Positions 44,136 through 52,397 of a DNA stretch of 64,000 bases are shown here, piece after piece; position 1 is the first letter of the stretch; the number at the start of each line of letters is the position of its first letter. The stretch spans positions 1,054,001 through 1,118,000 of the forward strand of contig NZ_CP059572.1 of NCBI RefSeq assembly GCF_019175365.1, given 5' to 3'. The DNA is from Actinomadura graeca (GTDB lineage: Bacteria; Actinomycetota; Actinomycetes; Streptosporangiales; Streptosporangiaceae). The notes below the pieces were generated by a model. That model searched no databases. It saw only the letters and a list, made by a program, of their open reading frames with translations, and was not told the origin of the DNA. A program made the translations under genes and the position numbers.

Positions 44136-45521
44136 TCACGGCGCCGCGCGCATGTCCTCCTCGACGCGCTCGGCGGCCTTGCGGGCGGCGATCAGCACCG
44201 GGTCCCAGACGGGCGAGAACGGCGGCGCGTAGCCGAGGTCGAGGCCCGTCATCTCCTCCACGGTCATCCCGTTCCACAGCGCGATGGCCAGGCCGTCGAC
44301 GCGTTTGGCGGCGCCCTCCTCGCCGACGATCTGCGCTCCGAGCAGGCGCCCCGTCCGGCGCTCGGCGACCAGCTTGGTGCGCATGGTCGTCACGCCCGGG
44401 TAGTAGCCGGCGCGGGTGGTGGACTCGACGGCGGCCGTGATCGTCTCGAATCCGGCCTCCGCGGCCTCGCGCTCGTTCAGGCCCGTTCGCGCCACCTCGG
44501 ACCGGCAGATCTTGGCGACGGCCGTGCCGGCCACACCGGGGAATGTCGCATACCCGCCACCGAGGTTGACACCGGCCACGCGTCCCTGCTTGTTGGCGTG
44601 CGTACCGAGCGCGATGGCGACCGGCGCGCCGGAGACCAGGTGGCGGGTCTCGACGCAGTCGCCCGCCGCCCACACCCCCTCGGAGCGGGTGCGCATCCGC
44701 CGGTCGGTGACGATCCCGCCCGTCGCCCCGGTCTCGACGCCGGCGGCGCGGGCCAGGTCCGAGCCCGGCCGCACGCCGAGCCCGAGGACCACCAGGTCGG
44801 CGGGCAGCACCCGTTCCGCGGTGCGGACGGCGGTGACGCGCCCGCCGGAGGTGTCGAAGCCCTCCACCGGCTCGCCCAGGTACAGGCGCACGCCGACGCC
44901 GCGCAGCGCGTCGGCGACCAGCGCGCCCATGTCCGGGTCGAGGGTGCGCATCGGCTGGTCCGCGCCGTCGACGAGGGACACCTCCAGGCCGCGCGTCACC
45001 ATCGCCTCGGCCATCTCCAGCCCGATGTAGCCGCCGCCCACGACCACCGCCCGGCGCGGCCGGTCATCGTCGAGGACGCGCCGGATCCGGATGCCGTCGC
45101 CGAGGACCTGCACGCCGTGCACGCCCACGGCGTCCGCGCCGGGCAGCCGGGGCCGCGCCGGGACCGCGCCGGTGGCGACCATGAGCCGGTCGTAGTGCTC
45201 CCAGCGCTCGCCGCCCCCGTCGAGGCCGCGGACGCGCACCCGCCCGCCGGGCAGGTCGATCTCGGTCGCCTCGGTGCGCAGGCGCAGGTCGATGCCGCGG
45301 TCGCGGAACTCCTCCGGCGTCCGGGCGATCAGCGCCCCGGCGTCCGCGACGACGCCACCGGCGAGGTAGGGGATGCCGCACGCCGAGTAGGACGCGTGGT
45401 GCCCGCGCTCGAACACGGTGATCTCCAGCTCGTCCGGGCCGCGCCGCCGGCGCGCCTGGGACGCCGCGCTCATCCCCGCCGCGTCGCCCCCGATGACGAG
45501 CAGCCGCTCCCGTCCCGCCAT
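44136..45521 (-). CDS. CoA-disulfide reductase-like FAD/NAD(P)-dependent oxidoreductase
   Basis: 461-residue flavoprotein of the pyridine-nucleotide-disulfide oxidoreductase family. FAD-binding VIGGDAAGMSAA at the N-terminus, a single redox Cys48 in SYSACGIPYLAGG as in CoA-disulfide reductases and NADH oxidases, the NAD-binding VVVGGGYIGLEMAEAM, and the second FAD motif GVWAAGDCVE; a dimerisation domain follows from about 340. Likely reduces a low-molecular-weight disulfide, persulfide or O2, but the substrate is uncertain. ATG 45521 is chosen for the GGGAGGG site; upstream in-frame codons extend into the intergenic repeat area. Confidence 0.9.
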   Translation of the reverse strand: MAGRERLLVIGGDAAGMSAASQARRRRGPDELEITVFERGHHASYSACGIPYLAGGVVADAGALIARTPEEFRDRGIDLRLRTEATEIDLPGGRVRVRGLDGGGERWEHYDRLMVATGAVPARPRLPGADAVGVHGVQVLGDGIRIRRVLDDDRPRRAVVVGGGYIGLEMAEAMVTRGLEVSLVDGADQPMRTLDPDMGALVADALRGVGVRLYLGEPVEGFDTSGGRVTAVRTAERVLPADLVVLGLGVRPGSDLARAAGVETGATGGIVTDRRMRTRSEGVWAAGDCVETRHLVSGAPVAIALGTHANKQGRVAGVNLGGGYATFPGVAGTAVAKICRSEVARTGLNEREAAEAGFETITAAVESTTRAGYYPGVTTMRTKLVAERRTGRLLGAQIVGEEGAAKRVDGLAIALWNGMTVEEMTGLDLGYAPPFSPVWDPVLIAARKAAERVEEDMRAAP

Positions 45522-45580
45522 GTGCCGCCCTCCCGGTGATCGTTTCGAGCGTACCCGGCCCCTCCCCGGAGGCGGCATGA

Positions 45581-45643
45581 GATCACAGGCGGCACCGGAT
45601 CACAGGCGGCACCGGATCACAGGCGGCACCGGATCACAGGCGG
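45581..45643. repeat. 17-bp tandem repeat (3.7 copies) overlapping a stop codon
   Basis: GATCACAGGCGGCACCG is repeated head-to-tail at 45581, 45598 and 45615, with a partial fourth copy at 45632-45643. The last copy contains the amidohydrolase stop codon and final codons, so the array seems to have grown outward from the gene's 3' end. Too short and spacer-less for CRISPR; probably replication slippage. Confidence 0.9.
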
Positions 45644-46743
45644 TAGACGCGGCGGGCGTTGCCGGACGCGACGAGCGCGGCGACGCGCTCGGCGTCCGCC
45701 GCCGTCCAGGCGCCGTCCTCCACTCCCCCGGCGAGCATCCCGGCGAGCCCGCGCCGGAACAGCAGCGCGCCCAGGTGGTACAGCTCGGCCAGCCCGAACG
45801 CGTCGGAGGAGTACAGCACCTTGCCGAACGGCGCCAGCTCCAGCAGCTCGGCGATCAGCGCCGGCGCGCGGTGCCCGAGGTTGTGCGTGGCGAGCCCGGC
45901 GTCCACGTACACGTTCGGGAGGACCTGGGCCAGGTAGCCCGCCTGACGGTGGAAGGGGTAGTTGTGCAGCAGCAGCGCGGGCGTCCCGGCGGCGTCCATG
46001 GCCCGCAGCAGCTCGATGAGCAGCAGCGGGTCGCCGCGCCGCAGGTCGGCGTCCACGTCCCCGAGCCCGACGTGGAACTGCACGGGGAGCCCGGCGTCGG
46101 ACGCGCACCACACCAGGAAACGGTGCAGCACCTCATCGCAGACCCGCGGGTCCTCCTGGCGCAGCAGCCGCCCGGCCGCCGCCGTCACCTCCGCGGCCGA
46201 CGGGCGCGCGCCCTCCAGCTCCAGCCCCGCCCGGTAGGCCGCGATCGACTTCGCGCCCGCGACCCGCGGCGCGCACGCGGCGACGCGGGCGCGGACCTCG
46301 TCGGCGAAGCCCGCCGCGGCGACGCCGTCCCGGGCGGTCTGCTCCGCGACCGTCTCCAGCCGGACGATCTCGTGCGCCGGGGCGCCCGCGAGCCGCCCGA
46401 GGGCGGGCGGGTCCAGGAGCGACTCCGGCGTGTACCCGGTGTCCACGCAGAGGGACTCCAGCCGCGCCGCGGCGAGGAAACGGCGGTTGACCTCGGCCGC
46501 GCCCAGCTCCGCCCGCCGCGCGAGGTAGTCCTCCGGCGAGGCGTGCGCCTCCAGGCCGAGGACGGGCGGGCACCACCGCCGCAGCGCGAAGCCGATCTGC
46601 GAGTCGAACGGGCTCACGCCCGGCGGCCCGCCGGTCTCGGCCTCGGTCAGCAGCGCCTCGAACTCGGCGCGGCCGAGGTCGCGGCCGAGGACGCCGTGGC
46701 AGTGGTGGTCCGCCAATCCGATCGACTCCAGCCATTCGAGCAC
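45634..46743 (-). CDS. Amidohydrolase 2-family protein (FluG N-half-like)
   Basis: 369-residue TIM-barrel metal-dependent hydrolase. Metal-ligand candidates are LADHHCHGVL near residue 13, VQFHVGLGD, LLLHNYPFHRQAGYL and YSSDAFGL. It resembles the amidohydrolase half of fungal FluG, whose other half is a glutamine-synthetase-like domain; the divergent neighbour is exactly such a ligase, suggesting a split two-step pathway on a gamma-glutamyl compound (inference). GTG start at 46743 with GGGAGGAAGG upstream at a rather long distance. Stop codon lies within the 17-bp tandem repeat. Confidence 0.85.
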   Translation of the reverse strand: MLEWLESIGLADHHCHGVLGRDLGRAEFEALLTEAETGGPPGVSPFDSQIGFALRRWCPPVLGLEAHASPEDYLARRAELGAAEVNRRFLAAARLESLCVDTGYTPESLLDPPALGRLAGAPAHEIVRLETVAEQTARDGVAAAGFADEVRARVAACAPRVAGAKSIAAYRAGLELEGARPSAAEVTAAAGRLLRQEDPRVCDEVLHRFLVWCASDAGLPVQFHVGLGDVDADLRRGDPLLLIELLRAMDAAGTPALLLHNYPFHRQAGYLAQVLPNVYVDAGLATHNLGHRAPALIAELLELAPFGKVLYSSDAFGLAELYHLGALLFRRGLAGMLAGGVEDGAWTAADAERVAALVASGNARRVYRL

Positions 46744-46852
46744 GACACCCGCCTTCCTCCCTGAAAAGCACCCGCTGTTCTTCCTACGATGCCTGTACGG
46801 GCGGAGCCCGTGCCCGCCCGCCCCTCGCCAACTCCTCTCGGGAGCACTCACT

Positions 46853-48331
46853 GTGGATGATTCCGGACAGCCCGCCGCCTTCGACGGGGCGCTCGACGGC
46901 AACGAACGGGCCCGGCTCGGCGCCCGGGCCGCGGAGGCGGCCCGGCGCCTCGCCGGGCAGGACGTCGTCGCCGTCGCGCTCACCTGGGTGGACGTCAGCG
47001 GGATCACGCGGACCAAGACCGTCCCGGTGGGGCGGCTGGAGCACGCCGCGTCCTGGGGCGTCGGCATGTCACCGGTGTTCGACGTGTTCCTCCTGGACGA
47101 CTCCATCGTGTCCGGCCGGTACATCGGCGGCCCCGCGGGCGACCTGCGCCTGCACCCCGACCTGGACCGGCTCGTCCCGATGGCCGCGATGCCCGGCTGG
47201 GCGCACGCGCCCGCCTCCCGGTACGCGCAGGACGGCGCCGTCCACCCGCTGGACACCCGGGCCGTGCTGCGCCGCGAGATGGCCCGCCTCGCCGCCGCCG
47301 GCTTCACGGCGAAGGCCGCGTTCGAGATCGAGTGGGCGCTGTCGGAGAGCGCGGGCGACGGCTTCGCCCCCGCCTGCCACGGCCCGGCGTACGGCATGAC
47401 GCGGGTCAGCGAGCTGTCGGGCTACCTGCGCGACCTGCTCCGGGCCCTGGACACGACGGGCGTCACCGTCGAGCAGCTCCACCCCGAGTACGCGGCGGGG
47501 CAGTACGAGATCTCCGTGGCCGCCGAGGACCCCGCCGGAGCCGCCGACACCGCCGTCCTGGTCCGGGAGACGATCCGGGCGGTGTCCATGGAGCACGGCC
47601 TCATCGCCTCGTTCTCCCCGAAGGTCGAGGCGGACTCGGTCGGCAACGGCGCCCACGTCCACCTGAGCCTCTGGCGCGAGGACGACGCGCGGGACGGCCA
47701 GGCCGGCGAGCCCGCCGCCGCGTCCGAGAGGCCCGCCTCCGGGTCCGCCAACGCGATGGCGGGCGGCGACGGGCCCTACGGGCTGACCTCCGCCGGGGAG
47801 TCGTTCGCCGCCGGGATCCTGGAGCGGCTTCCCGCGCTGCTGGCGGTCGGCGCGCCGTCGGTGGCCAGCTACCTGCGGCTCGTCCCGTCGCACTGGTCGG
47901 GGGCGTTCGCCTGCTGGGGGCTGGAGAACCGGGAGGCGGCGCTGCGGCTGGTCACCGGCGCCGACGGCGAGCGGGCGAGCGCCGCGAACCTGGAGGTCAA
48001 GTGCTTCGACGGGGCCGCCAACCCCTACCTCGCGCTCGCCGCGCTGCTGGCGGCGGGCCGCGCCGGGCTCGACGCCGGGGCCACGCTGCCCGATCCGGTG
48101 GACGTCGACCCGGGCACGCTGGCGCCGGACGAGCAGGCCGAGCGGGGCATCGCCCGGCTTCCGTCAACGCTCGCGGAGTCGGTCGCGGCGTTCGAGGCGG
48201 ACGGCGTCCTGCGGGAGGCGCTCGGCGAGGCGGTGACCGACACCGTCGCGACCGTCCGGCGCGGCGAGATCGCGCTGCTGGACGGCGCGACACCGGAACA
48301 GGTCGCCGCCGCCACCCGCTGGCGCCACTGA
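46853..48331 (+). CDS. Glutamine synthetase-family ligase (GlnA-like/FluG C-half-like)
   Basis: 492 residues with the GS fold: N-terminal beta-grasp (VVAVALTWVDVSGITRTKTVP), catalytic FEIEWAL, HPEYAAGQYEIS, the ATP/ammonia-site NGAHVHLSLW and ENREAALRLV. It lacks the standard GSI start and the adenylylation-loop signature, so it is not a housekeeping glutamine synthetase; gamma-glutamylation of an amine, as in polyamine or ethanolamine catabolism, is the likely reaction type. A Gly/Ala/Ser-rich insertion at about 280-305 follows the NGAHVHLS motif. GTG start has GGGAG nine bases upstream. Divergent from the amidohydrolase. Confidence 0.9.
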   Translation: MDDSGQPAAFDGALDGNERARLGARAAEAARRLAGQDVVAVALTWVDVSGITRTKTVPVGRLEHAASWGVGMSPVFDVFLLDDSIVSGRYIGGPAGDLRLHPDLDRLVPMAAMPGWAHAPASRYAQDGAVHPLDTRAVLRREMARLAAAGFTAKAAFEIEWALSESAGDGFAPACHGPAYGMTRVSELSGYLRDLLRALDTTGVTVEQLHPEYAAGQYEISVAAEDPAGAADTAVLVRETIRAVSMEHGLIASFSPKVEADSVGNGAHVHLSLWREDDARDGQAGEPAAASERPASGSANAMAGGDGPYGLTSAGESFAAGILERLPALLAVGAPSVASYLRLVPSHWSGAFACWGLENREAALRLVTGADGERASAANLEVKCFDGAANPYLALAALLAAGRAGLDAGATLPDPVDVDPGTLAPDEQAERGIARLPSTLAESVAAFEADGVLREALGEAVTDTVATVRRGEIALLDGATPEQVAAATRWRH

Positions 48332-48363
48332 CCTACAGGGGCGCGTACTGGCCCATCTCGATG

Positions 48364-48549
48364 TCAGCCCGGCGCGGGGGGCTCGTGCCCGGCGGTCACC
48401 ACCGCGCCGGGGGTGTAGGGCTGGACCCTCACCTGCATCTCACCGCAGGCGCAGCGGGTGTAGCTCACCACGCCCTCCGACGTCAGGTGACGTGAGAGGA
48501 CCTCGTACACCTCGGTCTGGGGCCAGCCACAGCGTGGGCATTCCTCCAC
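48364..48549 (-). CDS. Small zinc-ribbon-like protein
   Basis: 61 residues from GTG at 48549 (GAGGA six bases upstream). Two Cys pairs, ECPRCGWPQ and RCACGEM, should bind one zinc, in the manner of conserved small actinobacterial zinc-ribbon proteins with the phrase CPRCGWPQTEVYEVLSRH. The C-terminus is short and flexible. Role unknown, perhaps nucleic-acid or protein binding. It is divergent from the CGNR regulator and shares its AT-rich intergenic region. Confidence 0.8.
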   Translation of the reverse strand: MEECPRCGWPQTEVYEVLSRHLTSEGVVSYTRCACGEMQVRVQPYTPGAVVTAGHEPPAPG

Positions 48550-48567
48550 CGCGCATCCTCGGAAGCT

Positions 48568-48600
48568 CTGTAAGGGGTAAAATCAAAATATCATTTACAG
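48568..48600. promoter_or_regulatory. AT-rich divergent promoter with CTGTAA/TTACAG inverted repeat
   Basis: A 33-base island is strikingly AT-rich in an otherwise very GC-rich region. CTGTAA (48568-48573) and TTACAG (48595-48600) form inverted half-sites 21 bases apart, bracketing TAAAAT (48578-48583), a good -10. It lies between the divergent zinc-ribbon and CGNR genes, 27 bases before the CGNR start, so autoregulation by the CGNR protein is a plausible inference. Confidence 0.5.
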
Positions 48601-48627
48601 GACGGCGGCGGGAGAGGAGGCCGGCGA

Positions 48628-49161
48628 TTGCGGATCACCGGGTACAGGAGCCACGGGGTCTCGGCCGCCGTCGCGCTGGTCAACGCGGTGACCAGCGTGA
48701 CGGGCGACGCCTCGGAGGACGCGCTGCGCCGCCTCCTGCGCGACAACGGGTTCCTCTGGCGTGAGTTCGAGCCGCGCGACGCCGAGGCGTTCCGGCGGTG
48801 GGGCCGGACGCTGCGCCCGTTCTTCGAGGCCGGCGGCCTGGAGGAGGCGATGGGCATGCTCAACGAGCTGATGCTGGAGGTCCCGATGCACCCGCATCTG
48901 GCCGACCACGAGCCGCACGGCCTGCACATGCACTACGCGCCGCCCTCGTCCCGGCTGCCGCACCGCTTCCGCGCCACCACGCTGATGAACCTCGCCGAGC
49001 TGGTCGTCGAGCACGGCCTGGGCCGGACCGGCGTCTGCGCGGCCGGGGACTGCGACCGCGTCTACGCCGACACCTCCCGCTCGGGCCGCCGCCGCTTCTG
49101 CTCCGAGACCTGCGCCAACCGGACGAACGTCGCGGCGTTCCGCGCCCGCCGGCGCACCTGA
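48628..49161 (+). CDS. CGNR zinc-finger (ABATE-type) regulator
   Basis: 177 residues from a TTG start with GGAGAGGAGG upstream. The C-terminal CGNR-type zinc finger is CAAGDCDRVYADTSRSGRRRFC, then ETCANRTNVAAFRARR, where four Cys bind zinc and the final basic helix contacts DNA. Here the signature tetrad reads CANR. The N-terminal about 110 residues form the stress-sensing ABATE-like region. Such proteins are putative transcription factors; the AT-rich palindrome directly upstream is the obvious candidate site. Confidence 0.88.
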   Translation: MRITGYRSHGVSAAVALVNAVTSVTGDASEDALRRLLRDNGFLWREFEPRDAEAFRRWGRTLRPFFEAGGLEEAMGMLNELMLEVPMHPHLADHEPHGLHMHYAPPSSRLPHRFRATTLMNLAELVVEHGLGRTGVCAAGDCDRVYADTSRSGRRRFCSETCANRTNVAAFRARRRT

Positions 49162-49284
49162 GAGGTTTTTACCCGGGATGTGAGAGGAACGCCGTCAGGC
49201 GGGAAGAAAGAGGTCTCGGATCCCTTTGAGGGAGGGGTGTCCGCCTGGGCACCCGTACCGCGACCCCGACACCCGTGTGCACCC

Positions 49285-50598
49285 ATGCCCTTCGCGTTCC
49301 TCCGTCCCGGCCGCCGCACCGACCGCTCGCCGCTCCAGGTGGCGACGGAGGTGCGGTCGACCGCGTTCCGCATCGCCCGCCTGACCCTCACCGCCGTCGC
49401 CTCCTTCGTGCTCGCGCAGGCGGTGCTGCCCGAGGGCGGCCCCCAGCCGCTGCTCGCGCCGCTGACCGCGCTGCTCGTGGTCCAGTTCTCCGTGTACGAG
49501 ACGATCAAGTCGAGCGTGCTGCGGGTGGCCTCGGTCACCTCCGGGGTGCTGGTGGCGGTGCTGTTCGCCGGCACCGTGGGCTTCTCCTGGTGGAGCCTCG
49601 GGCTCGCGATCCTCGCCGCCCTCGTCATCGGGCACGTGCTGCGGCTCGGCGAGCATGTGCTGGAGGTGCCGATCAGCACCATGCTGATCTTCGCGCTGGG
49701 CGCGGCCAGCGAGTCCGGCGCCGCCGAGCGGTTCCTGGAGACGCTGGTCGGGGCGGCCGCCGGGCTGGCGGCGACGCTGCTGGCGCCCTCGGTGCGCGTC
49801 CGGCCCGCCGAGGAGGCCGTCCAGGACATCGCCGAGCGGCTGCGGGCGCTGATCGAGGAGATCGCCGAGGGCCTGGACGGCGAGCCGTCCGAGGGCGAGG
49901 CGGCCCGCTGGCAGGAGGGCGCGGAGCGGCTCGCCCGCGACCTGTCCCGCACCGACCAGGCGCTCGGCGCGGCGGAGCAGAGCGTCCGGCTCAACCCGCG
50001 GACCCGGGCGCGGCGGCTCGTCGACGCGGGCGTGGCGCTGCGCAACGCCGTCGAGACGATGGAGCACTTCACGCTGTCGCTGCGCGGGCTGACCCGGTCG
50101 CTGGCCGACGACGAGCGGCTCGGCGGGCACGGCCGGCTGCTGACCGACCCCGTCCTGCGCCCGCAGCTCGCGGACGCGCTGGCCGGGGTCGCCGCGAGCA
50201 TCGCCGCCTACGGCCGGCTCGCCCGCTCCGACCTGGACCGCGACGCGCGGCCGTTCAAGGCCGAGCAGGACCTGGAGATGCGCGTCGACATCGCGCGGGA
50301 GCGGCGCGCCCGGCTCAACCGGGAGCTGCACGAGCGGGCCGCCGCCGGCGACCTGTGGCCGCTGTACGGGGAGATCTCCATGGACCTCGACCGGCTCCTG
50401 GAGCACCTGCGGGTGGAGCACCGCGCCCGCGCACGCGAGCAGTGGCGGCGGCACCGGGGCGCGACCCGGCATCTGCCCGAGCGGCCGGCGCGGGTCGTCC
50501 AGCAGGCGGGCCACCGGCTCCGCAGGGCCGCCGCGTCCGCGGTGGCCGCCGCCGAGCGCAACGCCCGGGACTCCGACGGCCCCTACCACTTCCGGTGA
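49285..50598 (+). CDS. FUSC/aromatic-acid-exporter-like membrane protein
   Basis: 437 residues. Residues about 25-165 hold several hydrophobic helices (LTLTAVASFVLAQAVL, PLLAPLTALLVVQFSVYETIK, VLVAVLFAGTVGF, ILAALVIGHVL, TLVGAAAGLAATLLAPSVRV), matching one FUSC/ArAE membrane module. About 170-437 is a long charged helical cytoplasmic region likely to form coiled coils. The ATG at 49285 begins just before the first basic segment; upstream in-frame codons lack a ribosome site. Substrate unknown. A bidirectional hairpin terminator lies 38 bases after the stop. Confidence 0.82.
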   Translation: MPFAFLRPGRRTDRSPLQVATEVRSTAFRIARLTLTAVASFVLAQAVLPEGGPQPLLAPLTALLVVQFSVYETIKSSVLRVASVTSGVLVAVLFAGTVGFSWWSLGLAILAALVIGHVLRLGEHVLEVPISTMLIFALGAASESGAAERFLETLVGAAAGLAATLLAPSVRVRPAEEAVQDIAERLRALIEEIAEGLDGEPSEGEAARWQEGAERLARDLSRTDQALGAAEQSVRLNPRTRARRLVDAGVALRNAVETMEHFTLSLRGLTRSLADDERLGGHGRLLTDPVLRPQLADALAGVAASIAAYGRLARSDLDRDARPFKAEQDLEMRVDIARERRARLNRELHERAAAGDLWPLYGEISMDLDRLLEHLRVEHRARAREQWRRHRGATRHLPERPARVVQQAGHRLRRAAASAVAAAERNARDSDGPYHFR

Positions 50599-50635
50599 GC
50601 CGCCGGGCACGGGCGGAGTGGGCCGCCCGGCACGG

Positions 50636-50673
50636 GCAGAGGCCCGTCCAGGGGGGTCGCGACGGGCCTCTGC
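50636..50673. terminator. Perfect 13-bp bidirectional terminator hairpin
   Basis: GCAGAGGCCCGTC (50636-50648) pairs perfectly with GACGGGCCTCTGC (50661-50673) around a 12-base loop. It sits between the convergent FUSC-like gene (stop 50598) and the LVIVD protein gene (stop 50709). Confidence 0.8.
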
Positions 50674-50708
50674 GGGGTGCGCCGGCGGGGTGGTGACCGG
50701 CGGGAAGG

Positions 50709-52178
50709 TCAGCGGAAGGTCGGCTCCAGGACGTCGATGCCGCGCGTGTTGTCGGCCACGTAGACGTACCTGCCGTGCCAGTAGGGCTGCCAGGACGAGG
50801 CGTCCGCGGGGCGGTAGTAGGCGACCTGCCTGGGGTTGGTGGGGTCGCTGACGTCCAGGAACCGGGTGCCCTGCGAGTAGAACGACTGGACGATCACACC
50901 GTCGCGGACGTCGAGGTAGTGCGCGGAGCAGTCGTCCTGCTTGGGATCGGGGTCGCTGCCCTCCTGCCCGGCGACGCCCCAGGTCGCGACGGTCTGCAGG
51001 CGGAACTTCTTCTCCGGCGTGGAGCGCCAGCCCTGGCCGTCGTAGGAGCCCTTGAGGGAGGCGATGACGAGCAGCCCGTCGTTGGCGCAGCCCTCGTTGA
51101 ACGTCTCCTCGGTGACGTACAGCAGCTTGCCGTTGCCCCACCTGCGCGGGTCGGCGGCCTGGCCCCGGGTGCGCCCGACGGCCCGGTAGCTGTTGTGCAT
51201 GAACGTGGAGTGCGTCGTGGCCTCGTCGAGCCCGCCGCCCGCGTACGGGACGGGGTCGACCGCGGTGGCGCGGCGCCACTCGCGCTTCAGCGGGTCGTAG
51301 TGGCGGCCGGTCGTGTAGTACCCGCGGACGCCGCCGCGTCCCGACGCCCACGCGATGCCGTCAGAATCGACCTGGATGTCGTGGGTGTAGTCGGTCTTGC
51401 CGTCGTTGCGGCCGGTGTCGATCGGGTCCTTGTGCACCTTCGGCTCGGCCGGGTTCCGCACGTCGGTGACCCACACGGGCCGGCCGCCCCAGTCGGCGGG
51501 CATCCAGTCCGCCTTGGACGGGCCGCCCGTCCACAGGTACCGGCAGTCGTTCACGCACGTGGTGGTGTGCCCGGCCGGGACCTTGACGTAGGTGATCTGC
51601 CGCAGGCTCTCCGGCTTGGAGGCGTCCACGACGTAGACGCCCGACTCGCCCTTGGCGGTGGTGCCGCCGAACGCGCGCGGGTCCCGGGACAGATAGATGA
51701 TCTTGCGCTTCGGGTCGAAGTCGGTGTCCTCGGTCTCCCACATGCCGGGCATGTTGAGCTGTCCGACCAGCTTGGGGACGCGGGGGTCGGCGGTGATGTC
51801 GTAGGCCTTCAGCCCGAACTCGCCCGTCGCGTACAGGATGGTGCGCTTGTGGCGGCCGTGGCCGTAGTCGATGAACATCAGCGAGATGGCGCCCTTGGCG
51901 TCGGTGACGCCGCCGACGCGCCGCACGTTCTTGATCGACTCGGACGGCCCGGCCGTCTTCGCGGCGGAGCGGTGGTAGTGCCCGCCGTGGCCTCCCGTTC
52001 CCTCTCCCTGCCCCTCCCCGCGCGCGGCGGCCGGGGCGCCGGCCTGCGGGGCGCCGGGCTCGGGCGGGCACGCCCAGGCGGAGCCCGCCATGAGCGCCAG
52101 CGAGGCCGCGACGGCGCCGCCGCCCTGGAGCAGCCGCCGCGTCCGGCGCGGCGGGCGGAGGGAATGGCGGGGGGTCAT
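50709..52178 (-). CDS. Secreted LVIVD-repeat beta-propeller protein
   Basis: 489 residues. A Tat/Sec-like N-terminus (PPRRTRRLLQGGGAVAASLALMAGSAWAC) is followed by a Gly/His-rich linker, then repeated beta strands of LVIVD-type (GEFGLKAYDITADPRVPKLVGQL, SGVYVVDASKPESL, TRFLDVSDPTNPRQVAYY), predicted to fold as a propeller. Cysteines at CVNDC and in the last third may form disulfides. The ATG at 52178 has GGAGG five bases upstream; a GTG four codons earlier overlaps that site and is unlikely. Function in this family is unknown; extracellular binding is the usual guess. Confidence 0.85.
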   Translation of the reverse strand: MTPRHSLRPPRRTRRLLQGGGAVAASLALMAGSAWACPPEPGAPQAGAPAAARGEGQGEGTGGHGGHYHRSAAKTAGPSESIKNVRRVGGVTDAKGAISLMFIDYGHGRHKRTILYATGEFGLKAYDITADPRVPKLVGQLNMPGMWETEDTDFDPKRKIIYLSRDPRAFGGTTAKGESGVYVVDASKPESLRQITYVKVPAGHTTTCVNDCRYLWTGGPSKADWMPADWGGRPVWVTDVRNPAEPKVHKDPIDTGRNDGKTDYTHDIQVDSDGIAWASGRGGVRGYYTTGRHYDPLKREWRRATAVDPVPYAGGGLDEATTHSTFMHNSYRAVGRTRGQAADPRRWGNGKLLYVTEETFNEGCANDGLLVIASLKGSYDGQGWRSTPEKKFRLQTVATWGVAGQEGSDPDPKQDDCSAHYLDVRDGVIVQSFYSQGTRFLDVSDPTNPRQVAYYRPADASSWQPYWHGRYVYVADNTRGIDVLEPTFR

Positions 52179-52397
52179 GGGCGCCTCCACTGTCGGACGG
52201 TCTGCGCAGCGTCAGTGTGACCAGAGTTGGAACGATGATCAACAGGGTGATATGTCACGAATTGGCCTCAGCACCGTAAGGGCAGGTGGCGACTGTCCAG
52301 GACGGGGGGCCGGTCGGTCCATGGTCGCTCTTCCGCCGCCCGGCGCCGGTGCCGTACGCTTCCCCGCGTCCTGCCCCGACCTCCCCGGGAGAGGCCG

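Noticed and set aside
45581..45643. Possible mini-CRISPR
   Set aside because: Units are directly contiguous without spacers and only 17 bases long, and there are no cas genes.
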